A stretch of DNA of 64,000 bases, from NCBI RefSeq assembly GCF_023155095.1, contig NZ_JAKNDA010000001.1, positions 1 to 64,000 of the forward strand, given 5' to 3'. The position numbers and the translations under genes were made by a program. Below are positions 33,530 through 42,980 of the stretch, in pieces. This DNA is from Idiomarina aminovorans. GTDB taxonomy: Bacteria; Pseudomonadota; Gammaproteobacteria; Enterobacterales; Alteromonadaceae. Each line of letters opens with the position of its first letter. Within the stretch, counting starts at the first letter, position 1. The notes beneath the pieces were generated by a model. That model searched no databases. It was not told the DNA's origin and saw nothing but the letters and a program-made list of their open reading frames with translations.

Positions 33530-34462
33530 ATGGCCAGTATTCTCGATTCAGTGAATCAACGTACGCAAATGGTCGGGCAAAATAGATTGGAGCTTTTGCT
33601 CTTCTATTTAAACGGTAAGCAGCGCTTTGGTATTAATGTATTTAAAGTACGCGAAGTATTGCCGTGTCCGAAATTGACGGCGATGCCTCACCGCAATCCG
33701 CTCATTTGTGGTGTCGCCCACATTCGCGGCCAGACCATATCCATTATTGATTTGAGCATGGCGACAGGCGGGCGGGCTTTAACGGACATTCAGAACCGCT
33801 TTGTTGTTATATCGGAGTACAACCGGACCATACAAGGGTTTTTAGTTGAAGGCGTTGACCGTATCATTAATACCAATTGGGAAAACGTTATGCCACCGCC
33901 TAAAGGTACTGGCAGAGACGCTTATCTGACGGCAATTACAAAAGTTGATGACGAGTTGATTGAGATTATTGACGTAGAACGGATTTTGGCAGACATTATG
34001 CCTGCGAATACTGATGTCAGTGATGAAGTCGCTAATGCAGCCATTAATGTGAAAAAAGAAGATTTAACGATTTTAATTACTGATGATTCATCGGTTGCCC
34101 GTAACCAAATAAAACGTGCCTTACAGACATTAGATATAAAGCTTGAAGTCAAAAAGAATGGTAAAGAAGCACTGGATTATCTGAAAGAAAAAGCAAAAGA
34201 AGTCGGTGGCTCTGTTCACCCGCATGTACCCGTTTTGGTGTCTGACGTGGAGATGCCAGTTATGGATGGTTATACTTTAACGGCTGAGATAAAAGCCGAT
34301 CCCAATTTAAGTGATATTCATGTTATTTTGCATACATCATTGAGTGGCGTCTTTAATCAGGCTATGGTGAAGAAAGTCGGGGCTGATGATTTTATTGCAA
34401 AATTTCACCCGGATGAGCTGGCAACAGCCGTTCAAAAATGGCTTAATGCAGTAGTAGACTGA
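33530..34462 (+). CDS. cheV: Chemotaxis coupling protein CheV
   Basis: A 310-residue protein with an N-terminal CheW-like domain (about 15-165; FGINVFKVREVLP, AHIRGQTISIIDL) and a C-terminal receiver domain (about 180-305). The receiver has the acidic pocket LITDDSSVARNQ, phospho-acceptor Asp in VLVSDVEMPVMDGY, Thr in ILHTSLSG and Lys in VGADDFIAKFHP. CheV couples receptors to CheA and adapts by phosphorylation. An AGGAGTG site precedes the ATG. It heads cheV-cheR upstream of flgB, the usual Vibrio/Alteromonadales order. Confidence 0.95.
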   Translation: MASILDSVNQRTQMVGQNRLELLLFYLNGKQRFGINVFKVREVLPCPKLTAMPHRNPLICGVAHIRGQTISIIDLSMATGGRALTDIQNRFVVISEYNRTIQGFLVEGVDRIINTNWENVMPPPKGTGRDAYLTAITKVDDELIEIIDVERILADIMPANTDVSDEVANAAINVKKEDLTILITDDSSVARNQIKRALQTLDIKLEVKKNGKEALDYLKEKAKEVGGSVHPHVPVLVSDVEMPVMDGYTLTAEIKADPNLSDIHVILHTSLSGVFNQAMVKKVGADDFIAKFHPDELATAVQKWLNAVVD

Positions 34463-34545
34463 TGCGTTTGCATCAGGTCATATGTGTAACCTGACGTAAA
34501 GGTCAGGCTATGAATGAAAATCGAAACGGAAGCTGTTGACATAAC

Positions 34546-35382
34546 GTGATAGATCGCGAATTAAGTTTATCGGAATATCAGGAATTTCGTCAGTTCCTCG
34601 AACACCAGTGTGGAATCGTACTGGGTGAAAGTAAATTGTACCTGGTTAAGAGCCGTCTAAGCCCGCTAATGGCGCGGTTTAATGTCGACTCCTTAGCTGA
34701 GCTTGTAAAGCGCTCTATGAAAATTAGCGAGCGTGCTTTGCGCGCTGCGGTTATTGATGCAATGACCACTAACGAAACCTTGTGGTTTCGCGACACCTAT
34801 CCATTTGAAATTTTGAACGACAGAATTCTTCCCGAATATAAACAACATCCGGGACCTTTGAAAATATGGTCGGCAGCGTGTTCATCCGGGCAGGAACCCT
34901 ATTCCATTGCGATGACATATTTAGAGTATAAAGCGAAGAACCCGGGCGCATTACGGGCTGGCATAAAAGTAACAGCAACAGATATTTCCAATAAAGTGCT
35001 GGAGCAATGCGGTATTGGTGAATACGACAGTCTCGCGCTGGCGCGTGGACTATCCGCAGAACGGCGAAAAAAGTTTTTTACCGATGCCGCAAGTAAGCCC
35101 GGCTCTATGAGAATTAAAGATGAGCTAAAGCAATTCATTCATTTTCGTCATTTGAACTTATTAGACAGCTACTCTTTGCTGGGTAAATTCGATGTCATTT
35201 TTTGCCGTAATGTCCTTATTTATTTTGCTCCGGATGTAAAGCGGAAAATAATTGCCCAATTCCGGCAATCACTGAACCCCGGTGGCTATCTTTTTCTCGG
35301 TGCCTCAGAGTCTATCTCCGGACTGACCGACGATTTTGAGATGGTTCGCTGCCAGCCCGGCATTATTTACAAAAGAAAGTAA
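34546..35382 (+). CDS. cheR: Chemotaxis protein methyltransferase CheR
   Basis: A 278-residue SAM-dependent methyltransferase that methylates glutamates on chemoreceptors. The N-terminal all-alpha domain is about 1-75. The catalytic domain includes MTTNETLWFRDTYPFEIL, the SAM motif IWSAACSSGQEPYSIAM, VTATDISNKVLEQC and FDVIFCRNVLIYF. It ends with LFLGASESISG. The GTG start at 34546 has only a weak ribosome-binding site. It is 83 bp after cheV. Confidence 0.95.
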   Translation: MIDRELSLSEYQEFRQFLEHQCGIVLGESKLYLVKSRLSPLMARFNVDSLAELVKRSMKISERALRAAVIDAMTTNETLWFRDTYPFEILNDRILPEYKQHPGPLKIWSAACSSGQEPYSIAMTYLEYKAKNPGALRAGIKVTATDISNKVLEQCGIGEYDSLALARGLSAERRKKFFTDAASKPGSMRIKDELKQFIHFRHLNLLDSYSLLGKFDVIFCRNVLIYFAPDVKRKIIAQFRQSLNPGGYLFLGASESISGLTDDFEMVRCQPGIIYKRK

Positions 35383-35424
35383 CCTACCTTAGAAAATAAT
35401 TGGTTAGAAACACCTTCCTTTAAA

Positions 35425-35441
35425 TTGGCATGCTTCCTGCA
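35425..35441 (+). promoter_or_regulatory. Sigma-54 promoter for the flgB operon
   Basis: TTGGCATGCTTCCTGCA has GG at -24 and GC at -12 with the exact 12-base offset, close to TGGCACG-N4-TTGCA. It lies 36 bases before the flgB start and after the cheR stop. It should drive flgBCDE as a middle-class sigma-54 operon. Confidence 0.85.
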
Positions 35442-35476
35442 TTGTTTTCACTATCGAACACTGTGGAGACAAAAAT

Positions 35477-35881
35477 ATGGCACTTTCCATGGACAAACTA
35501 ATGGGAATACAGCAGCACACGCTGGGTGTACGCACTCAGCGCGCGGAGCTTATTGCCAACAATATTGCCAATGCAGATACCCCCGGCTACAAAGCTAAAG
35601 GTCTGGATTTTCAAAAAGCGCTGCAACAAGCACAGCGTGGAATGGAAACCCATAAAATGGCACGCACTCACGACAAGCATTTCAACGTTGAGGTTGAAGC
35701 CCAGGGCACCGAAAAGTTCAGGGTTCCTAACCAACCGGATACTGGTGACGGCAACACCGTTGATGTGCAGTTGGAACAAAACTTGTATGCACAAAATGCA
35801 CTGGAATATGAAATGACCATGAACTTTCTCGATGGCCGCATCAGCGGTGTGAAGAAAGCCCTGGGCGGACAAGGGAGGTAA
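35477..35881 (+). CDS. flgB: Flagellar proximal rod protein FlgB
   Basis: A 134-residue rod component. The flagellar rod N-terminal motif is present as RAELIANNIANADTPGYKAK. The C-terminal QNALEYEMTMNFLDGRISG is typical. It assembles with FlgC, FlgF and FlgG in the periplasmic rod. It is the first gene of the sigma-54 operon. Confidence 0.96.
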   Translation: MALSMDKLMGIQQHTLGVRTQRAELIANNIANADTPGYKAKGLDFQKALQQAQRGMETHKMARTHDKHFNVEVEAQGTEKFRVPNQPDTGDGNTVDVQLEQNLYAQNALEYEMTMNFLDGRISGVKKALGGQGR

Positions 35882-35887
35882 TACGTC

Positions 35888-36340
35888 ATGAGTCTACTTA
35901 ATATTTTTAATGTGACCGGTTCTGCCATGAGTGCGCAGTCAGTGAGGCTGAATACTACGGCCAGTAATCTGGCTAACGCCAACTCAGTCAGTAGCAGTAT
36001 TGATGAAACCTATCGTGCCAGAAACCCGGTTTTTGCAACCGCTCTGGCTGATGCCAATGGTAATTACCGGGGGAATAGTCTGACCAATCAGACGCAGGCG
36101 GGTCAGGAAGCAGGTGTGAAGGTCATGGGCATCGTTGAGAGCCAGGACCCGCTGCAAATTGAGTATGCGCCCAATCATCCCATGGCTGACGAAAGCGGTT
36201 ACATTTACCGGCCAAACGTCAACACCATGGAAGAGATGGCTAATATGATTTCGGCTTCGCGTTCCTACCAGACCAATGTGCAGGTAGCGGACACTGCCAA
36301 AACAATGACACAGCGTTTATTGCGTCTGGGTCAAGGGTAA
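35888..36340 (+). CDS. flgC: Flagellar proximal rod protein FlgC
   Basis: A 150-residue rod component. It has an N-terminal motif SVRLNTTASNLANANSVSSS and a C-terminal block TMEEMANMISASRSYQTNVQ with the conserved SYQ. It is spaced 6 bp from flgB and has the normal length. Confidence 0.96.
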   Translation: MSLLNIFNVTGSAMSAQSVRLNTTASNLANANSVSSSIDETYRARNPVFATALADANGNYRGNSLTNQTQAGQEAGVKVMGIVESQDPLQIEYAPNHPMADESGYIYRPNVNTMEEMANMISASRSYQTNVQVADTAKTMTQRLLRLGQG

Positions 36341-36354
36341 GCAGGAGATAACAA

Positions 36355-37038
36355 ATGGAAGGCGTAAGCAATAATTCTCTCATCGACAGCATGAAATGGA
36401 AGAAAGAAGACGATGCCAGATATGCTGATCCGGATGAGCAAGGAAAGCTGGAGCAGGAAGATTTTTTCAAACTGCTGACTGAGCAGTTGAATATGCAGGA
36501 CCCGTCTAAGCCGGTTGAGAATGATCAAATGATTGCTCAGATGACCAGCTTTACGATGGCAGAGGGCATTAGTGGCTTGTCGGACCGATTTGACCAATTT
36601 GCAACAGACATGACCTCAAACCAGGCGTTGCAGGCTTCGACCATGGTGGGGCGCAAAGTGCTGGTGCCAACTGACCAGGCTAACCTGGAGTCAGGCGCTG
36701 GCGTAACGGGCATGATTGCGACCCCGCAGACGGCGCAAAATGTGAAGATCAATATTAAAGATTCAACCGGTGCACTGGTTAAAACCGTTGATGTTGGTGA
36801 TATGGCTCAGGGCACAAAAGAGTTTGAGTGGGACGGGGTAATGTCTAACGGTGAAGAAGCACCCGCCGGAAATTACTCTTTCTCAGTGAACGCTAATGTT
36901 GGTGGTCAGACCGAAGAATTACCCATACAGATGCATGCTCGCGTGCAAAGTGTCAGCACCGGTGGTGACCGCGGTGTGGTTTTGAATCTTAAAGGATTAG
37001 GCGGCATCAAGCTTTCTGATGTGACTGAAATTAGTTAA
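36355..37038 (+). CDS. flgD: Hook cap / hook-assembly protein FlgD
   Basis: A 227-residue scaffold that caps the growing hook. The N-terminal export region has EDFFKLLTEQLNMQDPSKPV and ENDQMIAQMTSFTMAEGI. The C-terminal tudor/Fn3-like domains include EFEWDGVMSNGEEAPAGNYS. It lies 14 bp after flgC and precedes flgE. Confidence 0.95.
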   Translation: MEGVSNNSLIDSMKWKKEDDARYADPDEQGKLEQEDFFKLLTEQLNMQDPSKPVENDQMIAQMTSFTMAEGISGLSDRFDQFATDMTSNQALQASTMVGRKVLVPTDQANLESGAGVTGMIATPQTAQNVKINIKDSTGALVKTVDVGDMAQGTKEFEWDGVMSNGEEAPAGNYSFSVNANVGGQTEELPIQMHARVQSVSTGGDRGVVLNLKGLGGIKLSDVTEIS

Positions 37039-37053
37039 CAGGTGAGGTGACCT

Positions 37054-38403
37054 ATGTCATTTAATATTGCACTCAGCGGTATCAACGGATCCCAGAAAGA
37101 TCTGGATACAACCGCGAATAACATATCGAACGTGAAAACAACCGGCTTTAAGCAGTCTCGTGCAGAATTTGCGGATGTTTACGCGAGCAGTATTTTTAAT
37201 GCCGGTAATACTAAGGTGGGTGACGGTGTTTTGACCTCTTCGGTCGCTCAGCAATTTAGCCAGGGGACTTTAGATTTTACCGAGAACGCTCTCGATATGG
37301 CTATTAGCGGCAATGGTTTTTTTGCAACGACCGATGGTTTAGGCTCACGCGATCTAACTTACACCCGTTCAGGTGCGTTTAAGCTGAATGATAATAAGTT
37401 TATAGTCGATAATCAGGGGAATTACCTGCAAGGTTACCAGGTTGACCGCAATAGCGGTACAACCTCATCCGTTGCGTTGGCAACCACTCAGCCTATCCGT
37501 ATTCCGGATGTTGCGGGTGCGCCACAGAATACGGACAATGTATTTACTGCGTTCAACGTGGATGCGCGTCGTTCACCCATTAATGGTGCGGCTAATCCGT
37601 TTGATCCAGAGACACCAAGTACTTACCACAGCTCTACGTCAGCAACTATTTATGACTCGTTAGGTGAATCGCACACCTTGTCGACCTATTACGTGAAGCG
37701 AGACAATAACCAGTGGGATGTCTACACCACTTTTGACGGTGATGAAATTGATATGACCCCTACGGGTACGGCCGCTGCATCCCCGGATGCTTCAATTAAC
37801 GGCAGTACAGGCTTGCAGTTGACCTTTTTAGGTAACGGTGAACCAGATGTTCCTGCGGGGCAAACCACTTTTGATCCGGGAGCAATCGATCTGTCAGGTA
37901 ATAACGCAGCCGGCGACCCCTATTTAAACAATGGTGCAGATGCTCAAACGGTTCAGTTCAACTTTCAGGACTTGAGTGGTACAACATCACCCACTCAGTT
38001 TGCTTCAGATTTTGAGGTAACAAACTTGGATCAGGACGGCAGTACAGTCGGTCGTTTGACAAACGTTGATATCGATAAATCAGGCCTTATAGCGGCAACT
38101 TATTCAAACGGTGATGTGCAGTATTTAGGTCAGGTTGCAATTGTTCGCTTTGCAAACGAACAGGGCCTAACCCAAATTGGTGGTACAAAGTGGCGTGAGA
38201 GTATCGATTCTGGTGAGCCTTTGTCCGGCGAAGCAAACACTGGTACTTTTGGTGGTATAGAAGCCTCTGCGCTTGAAAACTCAAACGTTAACCTGACTAA
38301 AGAATTGGTTGATTTGATTACCGCTCAGCGTAACTTCCAGGCAAACTCGCGTTCGCTTGAGGTGAATAACACCATTAATCAGACCATTCTTCAGATTCGA
38401 TAA
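37054..38403 (+). CDS. flgE: Flagellar hook protein FlgE
   Basis: A 449-residue structural hook protein. The N-terminal rod-like motif is LDTTANNISNVKTTGFKQSR. Conserved NGFFATTDG and TYTRSGAFKLND follow, and the C-terminus has VNLTKELVDLITAQRNFQAN. Domain D2/D3 is the variable middle. A terminator follows, so the first sigma-54 transcript likely ends here. Confidence 0.96.
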   Translation: MSFNIALSGINGSQKDLDTTANNISNVKTTGFKQSRAEFADVYASSIFNAGNTKVGDGVLTSSVAQQFSQGTLDFTENALDMAISGNGFFATTDGLGSRDLTYTRSGAFKLNDNKFIVDNQGNYLQGYQVDRNSGTTSSVALATTQPIRIPDVAGAPQNTDNVFTAFNVDARRSPINGAANPFDPETPSTYHSSTSATIYDSLGESHTLSTYYVKRDNNQWDVYTTFDGDEIDMTPTGTAAASPDASINGSTGLQLTFLGNGEPDVPAGQTTFDPGAIDLSGNNAAGDPYLNNGADAQTVQFNFQDLSGTTSPTQFASDFEVTNLDQDGSTVGRLTNVDIDKSGLIAATYSNGDVQYLGQVAIVRFANEQGLTQIGGTKWRESIDSGEPLSGEANTGTFGGIEASALENSNVNLTKELVDLITAQRNFQANSRSLEVNNTINQTILQIR

Positions 38404-38425
38404 ATAACTTTGCTTTTATCGGTTA

Positions 38426-38449
38426 AAAAGACGCCTGCTGGCGTCTTTT
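38426..38449. terminator. Terminator between flgE and flgF
   Basis: A perfect 10-bp stem AAAAGACGCC / GGCGTCTTTT with TGCT loop and further T residues. It follows the flgE stop by 22 bases and precedes the sigma-54 promoter of flgF by eight. Confidence 0.9.
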
Positions 38450-38456
38450 TCGTTTC

Positions 38457-38472
38457 TGGCACGGAATCTGCA
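38457..38472 (+). promoter_or_regulatory. Sigma-54 promoter for the flgF operon
   Basis: TGGCACGGAATCTGCA has perfect TGGCACG and a GC 12 bases from the GG, very close to the consensus. It lies 52 bases before flgF and immediately after the flgE terminator, so flgFGHIJ is a separate transcription unit. Confidence 0.88.
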
Positions 38473-38523
38473 TAATTTAAATTGTAAAAGTTTAGACGAC
38501 AAATTTTTGGCTGGAGGTCAGCT

Positions 38524-39267
38524 ATGGACAAGATGCTTTGGGTAGCTATGAGCGGCGCGAAAGAGAACATGAACGCCGTTGCTGTGCGCGCCAATAACTT
38601 AGCAAATGCCAATACCACAGGCTTCAAAGCCGACTTGCAACAAGCGCGGGCTATGCAGGCCTTTGGTGAAGGTTTACCAACCCGGGTCTTTTCAATGACA
38701 GAAAGCCCGGGGCAAAACCTTGCCAGTGGGGCAATGCAAACCACTGGCCGGAATATGGATGTTGCCATAAAAGACCAGGGCTGGATTGCAGTCGACGACG
38801 GCAATGGTAATGAGCGTTACACCCGAAGCGGCAGTCTTGAAGTCGGTACCGATGGCATGCTGAAAAACTCAAATGGGCAAACCGTTATGGGGAATAATGG
38901 ACCGATATTTGTGCCTATGCCGATTGATAATTTAGTTATTGGCTCCAACGGCAATGTGTCCATACGCCCCATGGGCGCACCGGCCGATGCGATGGAAGTG
39001 GTTGATCGGATCAAGCTGGTTAACCCGCCCAACGGTAATATCGAAAAAGGTAACGACGGCCTGTTTAAGTTAAAAGACGACCAACAGGCGTTTGCCGATG
39101 CCAATGTCAAACTGGAAATTGGCGCTTTAGAAGGCAGTAACGTGAACAGTGTCGAAGAAATGACACATATGATTGCATTGCAGCGCCAATATGAAATGAA
39201 CGTCAAATTAATGAAAACGGCCGACGAGAATGCTCAGCGTTCTGAGTCGCTGATGAGAATGAGCTAA
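38524..39267 (+). CDS. flgF: Flagellar proximal rod protein FlgF
   Basis: A 247-residue rod protein. The N-terminal motif AVRANNLANANTTGFKADLQ is present, with NERYTRSGSLEVGTDGMLKN in the centre and EEMTHMIALQRQYEMNVKLM at the C-terminus. It is the first gene of the second sigma-54 unit, 21 bp before flgG. Confidence 0.95.
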   Translation: MDKMLWVAMSGAKENMNAVAVRANNLANANTTGFKADLQQARAMQAFGEGLPTRVFSMTESPGQNLASGAMQTTGRNMDVAIKDQGWIAVDDGNGNERYTRSGSLEVGTDGMLKNSNGQTVMGNNGPIFVPMPIDNLVIGSNGNVSIRPMGAPADAMEVVDRIKLVNPPNGNIEKGNDGLFKLKDDQQAFADANVKLEIGALEGSNVNSVEEMTHMIALQRQYEMNVKLMKTADENAQRSESLMRMS

Positions 39268-39288
39268 GCGTAGCCGAGGAGAAATACC

Positions 39289-40077
39289 ATGAACCCAGCA
39301 CTATGGATCAGTAAAACCGGACTGGATGCGCAGCAGCGTGACATTTCCGTTATTTCCAACAACCTGGCGAATTCCAGCACGGTTGGCTTTAAGAAAAGTC
39401 GCGCCGTATTTGAAGATTTGTTGTACCAGAACATCAATCAGCCGGGCGGACAATCAGCACAAGATACTGAATTACCCAATGGTTTGATGCTGGGTGCCGG
39501 TACCAAAGTGGTTGCCACGCAAAAATCTCACACCCAGGGGAACGTTCAGACAACCGATAACTCGCTGGACGTGATGATTGACGGGAAAGGCTTTTTTCAG
39601 GTGTTAATGCCGGACGGCAATATTTCATATACCCGAAACGGTCAATTCTCACTGAACGAAGAAGGTGAAATGGTCACCTCGGGTAACGGCTATACCATTG
39701 AACCGGCTATTCAGATTCCGGAAAACGCCATGTCAGTGAGTATTTCACAAGAAGGTGAAGTGACGGTTACCCAACCCGGTAACCCGGACAATGTTGTGGT
39801 GGGTCAGCTTAACTTAGTGAACTTTATTAACCCGGCTGGTTTAGAGCCTATGGGGCAAAACCTTTATAAAGAAACGGCCGTAAGCGGTGCGCCGTTAGAG
39901 GCGGTACCGGGTGTTGACGGAATGGGCAATACCGTTCAGGGCGCACTGGAAACTTCCAACGTGAATGTGACCGAAGAGCTGGTCAACCTCATTGAAAGTC
40001 AGCGTGGCTACGAGATGAACTCAAAAGTCATTTCGTCGGTGGATCAGATGCTGAGTTTTGTGACTCAGCAGCTTTAA
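39289..40077 (+). CDS. flgG: Flagellar distal rod protein FlgG
   Basis: A 262-residue distal rod protein. It has LWISKTGLDAQQRDISVISN NLANSSTVGFKKSR, NSLDVMIDGKGFFQVLMPDG and VNVTEELVNLIESQRGYEMN. It has the normal 260-262 residue length. A GAGGAGAA ribosome-binding site precedes the ATG. Confidence 0.97.
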   Translation: MNPALWISKTGLDAQQRDISVISNNLANSSTVGFKKSRAVFEDLLYQNINQPGGQSAQDTELPNGLMLGAGTKVVATQKSHTQGNVQTTDNSLDVMIDGKGFFQVLMPDGNISYTRNGQFSLNEEGEMVTSGNGYTIEPAIQIPENAMSVSISQEGEVTVTQPGNPDNVVVGQLNLVNFINPAGLEPMGQNLYKETAVSGAPLEAVPGVDGMGNTVQGALETSNVNVTEELVNLIESQRGYEMNSKVISSVDQMLSFVTQQL

Positions 40078-40111
40078 TTGTTGGCGGTATTAAATAACAG
40101 CGGGTGAGTTT

Positions 40112-40786
40112 ATGCGTTTTTTACTTTTTTCTTTAACAGCGTTGGTTCTGTCAGGTTGTGCGCAAACACCGCATAAACCAATGCCGAATGACCCTTATTA
40201 CGCGCCCGTGCTGCCGGAAGAACAAGCACAACCTGTTGTGCCAACCGGTTCCCTGTTTCAGGACGCTTATGCGGACAATATGTACTCCGATATAAAAGCA
40301 CGCCGGTTGGGTGATATTATAACGGTGACTCTGCGGGAGCAGACAACAGCCAGTAAAACCGCAACTACAGAAACCTCGAAAGAAAGTACCGCAGAGTTAG
40401 CTGCACCGACGATGTTCGGGCGTGAGATTACCGCTCGCGGCAACCCATTATCAGCCGGAATAAACGGCAACCGTGAGTTCAGTGGTGATGGCAGTTCTGA
40501 TCAAAGCAACCAGCTAAACGGCGAAATAACCGTAACCGTCATTAAAGTGTTGCCAAACGGTAACTTGATTGTGCGTGGTGAAAAATGGATGCGCATTAAT
40601 ACCGGCGACGAATACATTCGTTTAACCGGCATGATCCGCCCGCAGGACATTACTGCGGCTAATCAAATACCGTCTAACCGCGTTGCCAATGCGCGTATTG
40701 AATACTCAGGTACCGGCAGCCTTGCGCAGGTTCAGGAACAAGGTTGGTTAACCCGGTTCTTCAACAGCCCGGTATGGCCATTTTAA
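40112..40786 (+). CDS. flgH: Flagellar L-ring lipoprotein FlgH
   Basis: A 224-residue outer-membrane lipoprotein (lipobox LVLSGC followed by Ala) that forms the L ring. Typical segments are GSLFQDAYADNMYSDIKARR LGDIITVTLREQTTASKTAT, and PNGNLIVRGEKWMRINTGDE with IRLTGMIRPQDI. Confidence 0.95.
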   Translation: MRFLLFSLTALVLSGCAQTPHKPMPNDPYYAPVLPEEQAQPVVPTGSLFQDAYADNMYSDIKARRLGDIITVTLREQTTASKTATTETSKESTAELAAPTMFGREITARGNPLSAGINGNREFSGDGSSDQSNQLNGEITVTVIKVLPNGNLIVRGEKWMRINTGDEYIRLTGMIRPQDITAANQIPSNRVANARIEYSGTGSLAQVQEQGWLTRFFNSPVWPF

Positions 40787-40796
40787 GGAGTAAGAC

Positions 40797-41897
40797 ATGA
40801 GAACGGTTAAACTATTCGCGCTGCTGGTTAGTCTATTGTCAATGCTGACAGCTCCTGTTCAGGCCTCACGGATAAAAGATATTGCCTCGGTACAGGGGGT
40901 TCGTTCCAACCAATTAATTGGTTATGGTCTGGTCGTTGGCCTGCCGGGAACCGGCGAACAAACGCCATTTACCGATCAAACCTTCCGTACCATGCTGGGC
41001 AACTTCGGCATTAATATTCCGGCGAATGAGCGTCCTAAAATTGATAACGTTGCAGCGGTTGCCGTCCATGCCAACCTACCCGCTTTTGCAAAACCCGGGC
41101 AGAAAATTGATGTCACGGTATCTTCTGTCGGTAGTGCTGACAGCCTGACTGGCGGCACCCTAATGCAAACTTTTTTAAAAGGTGCTAATGGTGAAGTTTA
41201 TGCCGTTGCTCAGGGCAGTTTAATTGTTGGTGGCTTAGGGGCTGAAGGCAATGATGGTTCGAAAATAGTTATTAATACCCCGACTGTGGGTCGTATTCCC
41301 AATGGTGGCGTTGTTGAACGTGAGGTTCGTTCCGGTTTCGGAGCATCAGACTATCTTACTTTTAATCTGCATCAGTCAGATTTTACAACGGCTAAACGTA
41401 TGGCTGAAACCATTAATAACTTAGTCGGCGAGGGCACTGCTCAGGCTATTGACGCAACATCGGTCAGGGTTCGGGCGCCACGAGATTTAGACCAGCGCGT
41501 AAGCTATATGTCGACGCTTGAAAACCTGGAAGTTCAGCAGGCATCTGCGTCAGCGAAAATTATTGTTAACGCGCGTACCGGCACCATTGTTGTGGGTCAG
41601 AACGTGGAGTTGAGACCGGCAGCTGTCGCGCACGGTAATATGCAGGTGACCATTGCTGAGAATGTGAATGTGGATCAGCCAAACCCGTTTGGCGAAGGCG
41701 AAACAGCGATTACGCCCCAAAGCATTATTGATGTGAATCAGGAAGATGCTCGCATGTTTGTGTTTCAGCCGGGGACAACATTGAATGATTTAGTGCGTGC
41801 GGTGAATCAGATTGGTGCCGCTCCCGGCGACATGATTGCGGTGCTGGAGGCATTGAAACAAGCCGGTGCGTTATCTGGCGAGCTAATAGTGATTTAA
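40797..41897 (+). CDS. flgI: Flagellar P-ring protein FlgI
   Basis: A 366-residue periplasmic ring protein with signal peptide ending in APVQA. Characteristic sequences are [35 protein letters not shown], the [20 protein letters not shown] region and, near the C-terminus, [31 protein letters not shown]. It assembles with FlgA help around the rod. It lies 10 bp after flgH. Confidence 0.97.
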   Translation: MRTVKLFALLVSLLSMLTAPVQASRIKDIASVQGVRSNQLIGYGLVVGLPGTGEQTPFTDQTFRTMLGNFGINIPANERPKIDNVAAVAVHANLPAFAKPGQKIDVTVSSVGSADSLTGGTLMQTFLKGANGEVYAVAQGSLIVGGLGAEGNDGSKIVINTPTVGRIPNGGVVEREVRSGFGASDYLTFNLHQSDFTTAKRMAETINNLVGEGTAQAIDATSVRVRAPRDLDQRVSYMSTLENLEVQQASASAKIIVNARTGTIVVGQNVELRPAAVAHGNMQVTIAENVNVDQPNPFGEGETAITPQSIIDVNQEDARMFVFQPGTTLNDLVRAVNQIGAAPGDMIAVLEALKQAGALSGELIVI

Positions 41898-41911
41898 CGG
41901 TAGTTAAAATT

Positions 41912-42889
41912 ATGACGGTTTCAGACTCTCATCTAAAACAAACGCAACACGCCATGGATACCAGTAGCCTGGACGGGCTGCGTAAGCGCGCGTTTAAACC
42001 CGATGATAAAGAAGCCTTGATGGAAGCCGCACAGCAATTTGAAGCTATATTTTTGAACATGGTGATGGGCAGTATGCGTAAAGCGAACGCGGTGTTTGAA
42101 GAAGACAACATGCTGGATAACCGTTACACCAATATGTATCGCGATATGTATGACCAGCAGTTGACCTCCGAGCTCTCAAATCAGGGAAGCCTTGGGCTGG
42201 CTGAGCTGATGGTGAAGCAGTTAGGCGGTGACGATAGCTATGTTTCAGAGTCGATGAATCGGAGTGGAGCGAACCTGGATGACCCACGAATGAAAAACCG
42301 TGCGGACATGGCCGGTAAGCAAAGCCAGCTTAGCGACCAGGGTGGCGTAGATGCGGGCTTATATTATGGCAACCAACGGGTTAATACCGCGAAAGTGAGT
42401 GACGGCGAAGCTACCTTTAATTCACCGCAAAGCTTTATTGACGCACTGAAGCCCCATGCTGAGAAAATTGCTAAGGAAGAAGGTCTGAATCCTGATGTGT
42501 TGATGGCTCAGGCCGCGCTGGAAACCGGCTGGGGCAAGCGGCTGGTTCCCGGGCGTCACGGCGGCTCCAGTAATAACTTATTCAATATAAAAGCCGATAC
42601 GCGTTGGAGTGGTGACAAGTCTCATGTCAGCACGCTGGAGTTTGATGGGGAAGTAGCCCGTAAGGAGCGTGCCGCCTTTCGTTCTTATGCGAACGTGGAA
42701 CAGAGCTTGCAAGACTACGTGAGTTTTATAAAAGAGCATCCGCGCTACCAGCAGGCTCTGCAGGTAGCGGAGAACCCGACGCAGTATGCAGAAGCGTTAC
42801 AGAACGCCGGCTACGCAACTGATCCGCAGTACGCGCAAAAAATTCAGTCGGTGTTAAACAACCCGGCGTTTGTGGATAAAGGCATTTAG
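41912..42889 (+). CDS. flgJ: Flagellar rod assembly protein / muramidase FlgJ
   Basis: A 325-residue bifunctional protein. The N-terminal rod-capping domain (about 25-110) has QQFEAIFLNMVMGSMRKAN. The C-terminal glucosaminidase domain (about 170-320) carries QAALETGWGKRLVPGRHGGS with the catalytic Glu and SNNLFNIKADTRW. It opens the peptidoglycan for the rod. It is the last gene of the flgFGHIJ unit. Confidence 0.95.
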   Translation: MTVSDSHLKQTQHAMDTSSLDGLRKRAFKPDDKEALMEAAQQFEAIFLNMVMGSMRKANAVFEEDNMLDNRYTNMYRDMYDQQLTSELSNQGSLGLAELMVKQLGGDDSYVSESMNRSGANLDDPRMKNRADMAGKQSQLSDQGGVDAGLYYGNQRVNTAKVSDGEATFNSPQSFIDALKPHAEKIAKEEGLNPDVLMAQAALETGWGKRLVPGRHGGSSNNLFNIKADTRWSGDKSHVSTLEFDGEVARKERAAFRSYANVEQSLQDYVSFIKEHPRYQQALQVAENPTQYAEALQNAGYATDPQYAQKIQSVLNNPAFVDKGI

Positions 42890-42925
42890 TGGTGCGGCAG
42901 GGCGGCAAAAACTTGCCGTTGTGGC

Positions 42926-42952
42926 TAAATAATATTCGCTCAGTGCCGATAA
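42926..42952 (+). promoter_or_regulatory. Sigma-28 promoter for flgKL
   Basis: TAAATAAT, 11 bases, then a perfect GCCGATAA. It lies 28 bases before flgK and shifts flgKL into the sigma-28 class. Just upstream (42903-42918) cggcaaaaacttgccg can form a hairpin without a T tract. Confidence 0.85.
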
Positions 42953-42980
42953 CGGTCACAGAGTCACTGGAGAATCATCG

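Noticed and set aside
33370-33585. 71-codon frame across the flgA-cheV spacer
   Set aside because: It covers both promoters and runs into cheV in another frame, and has no ribosome-binding site.
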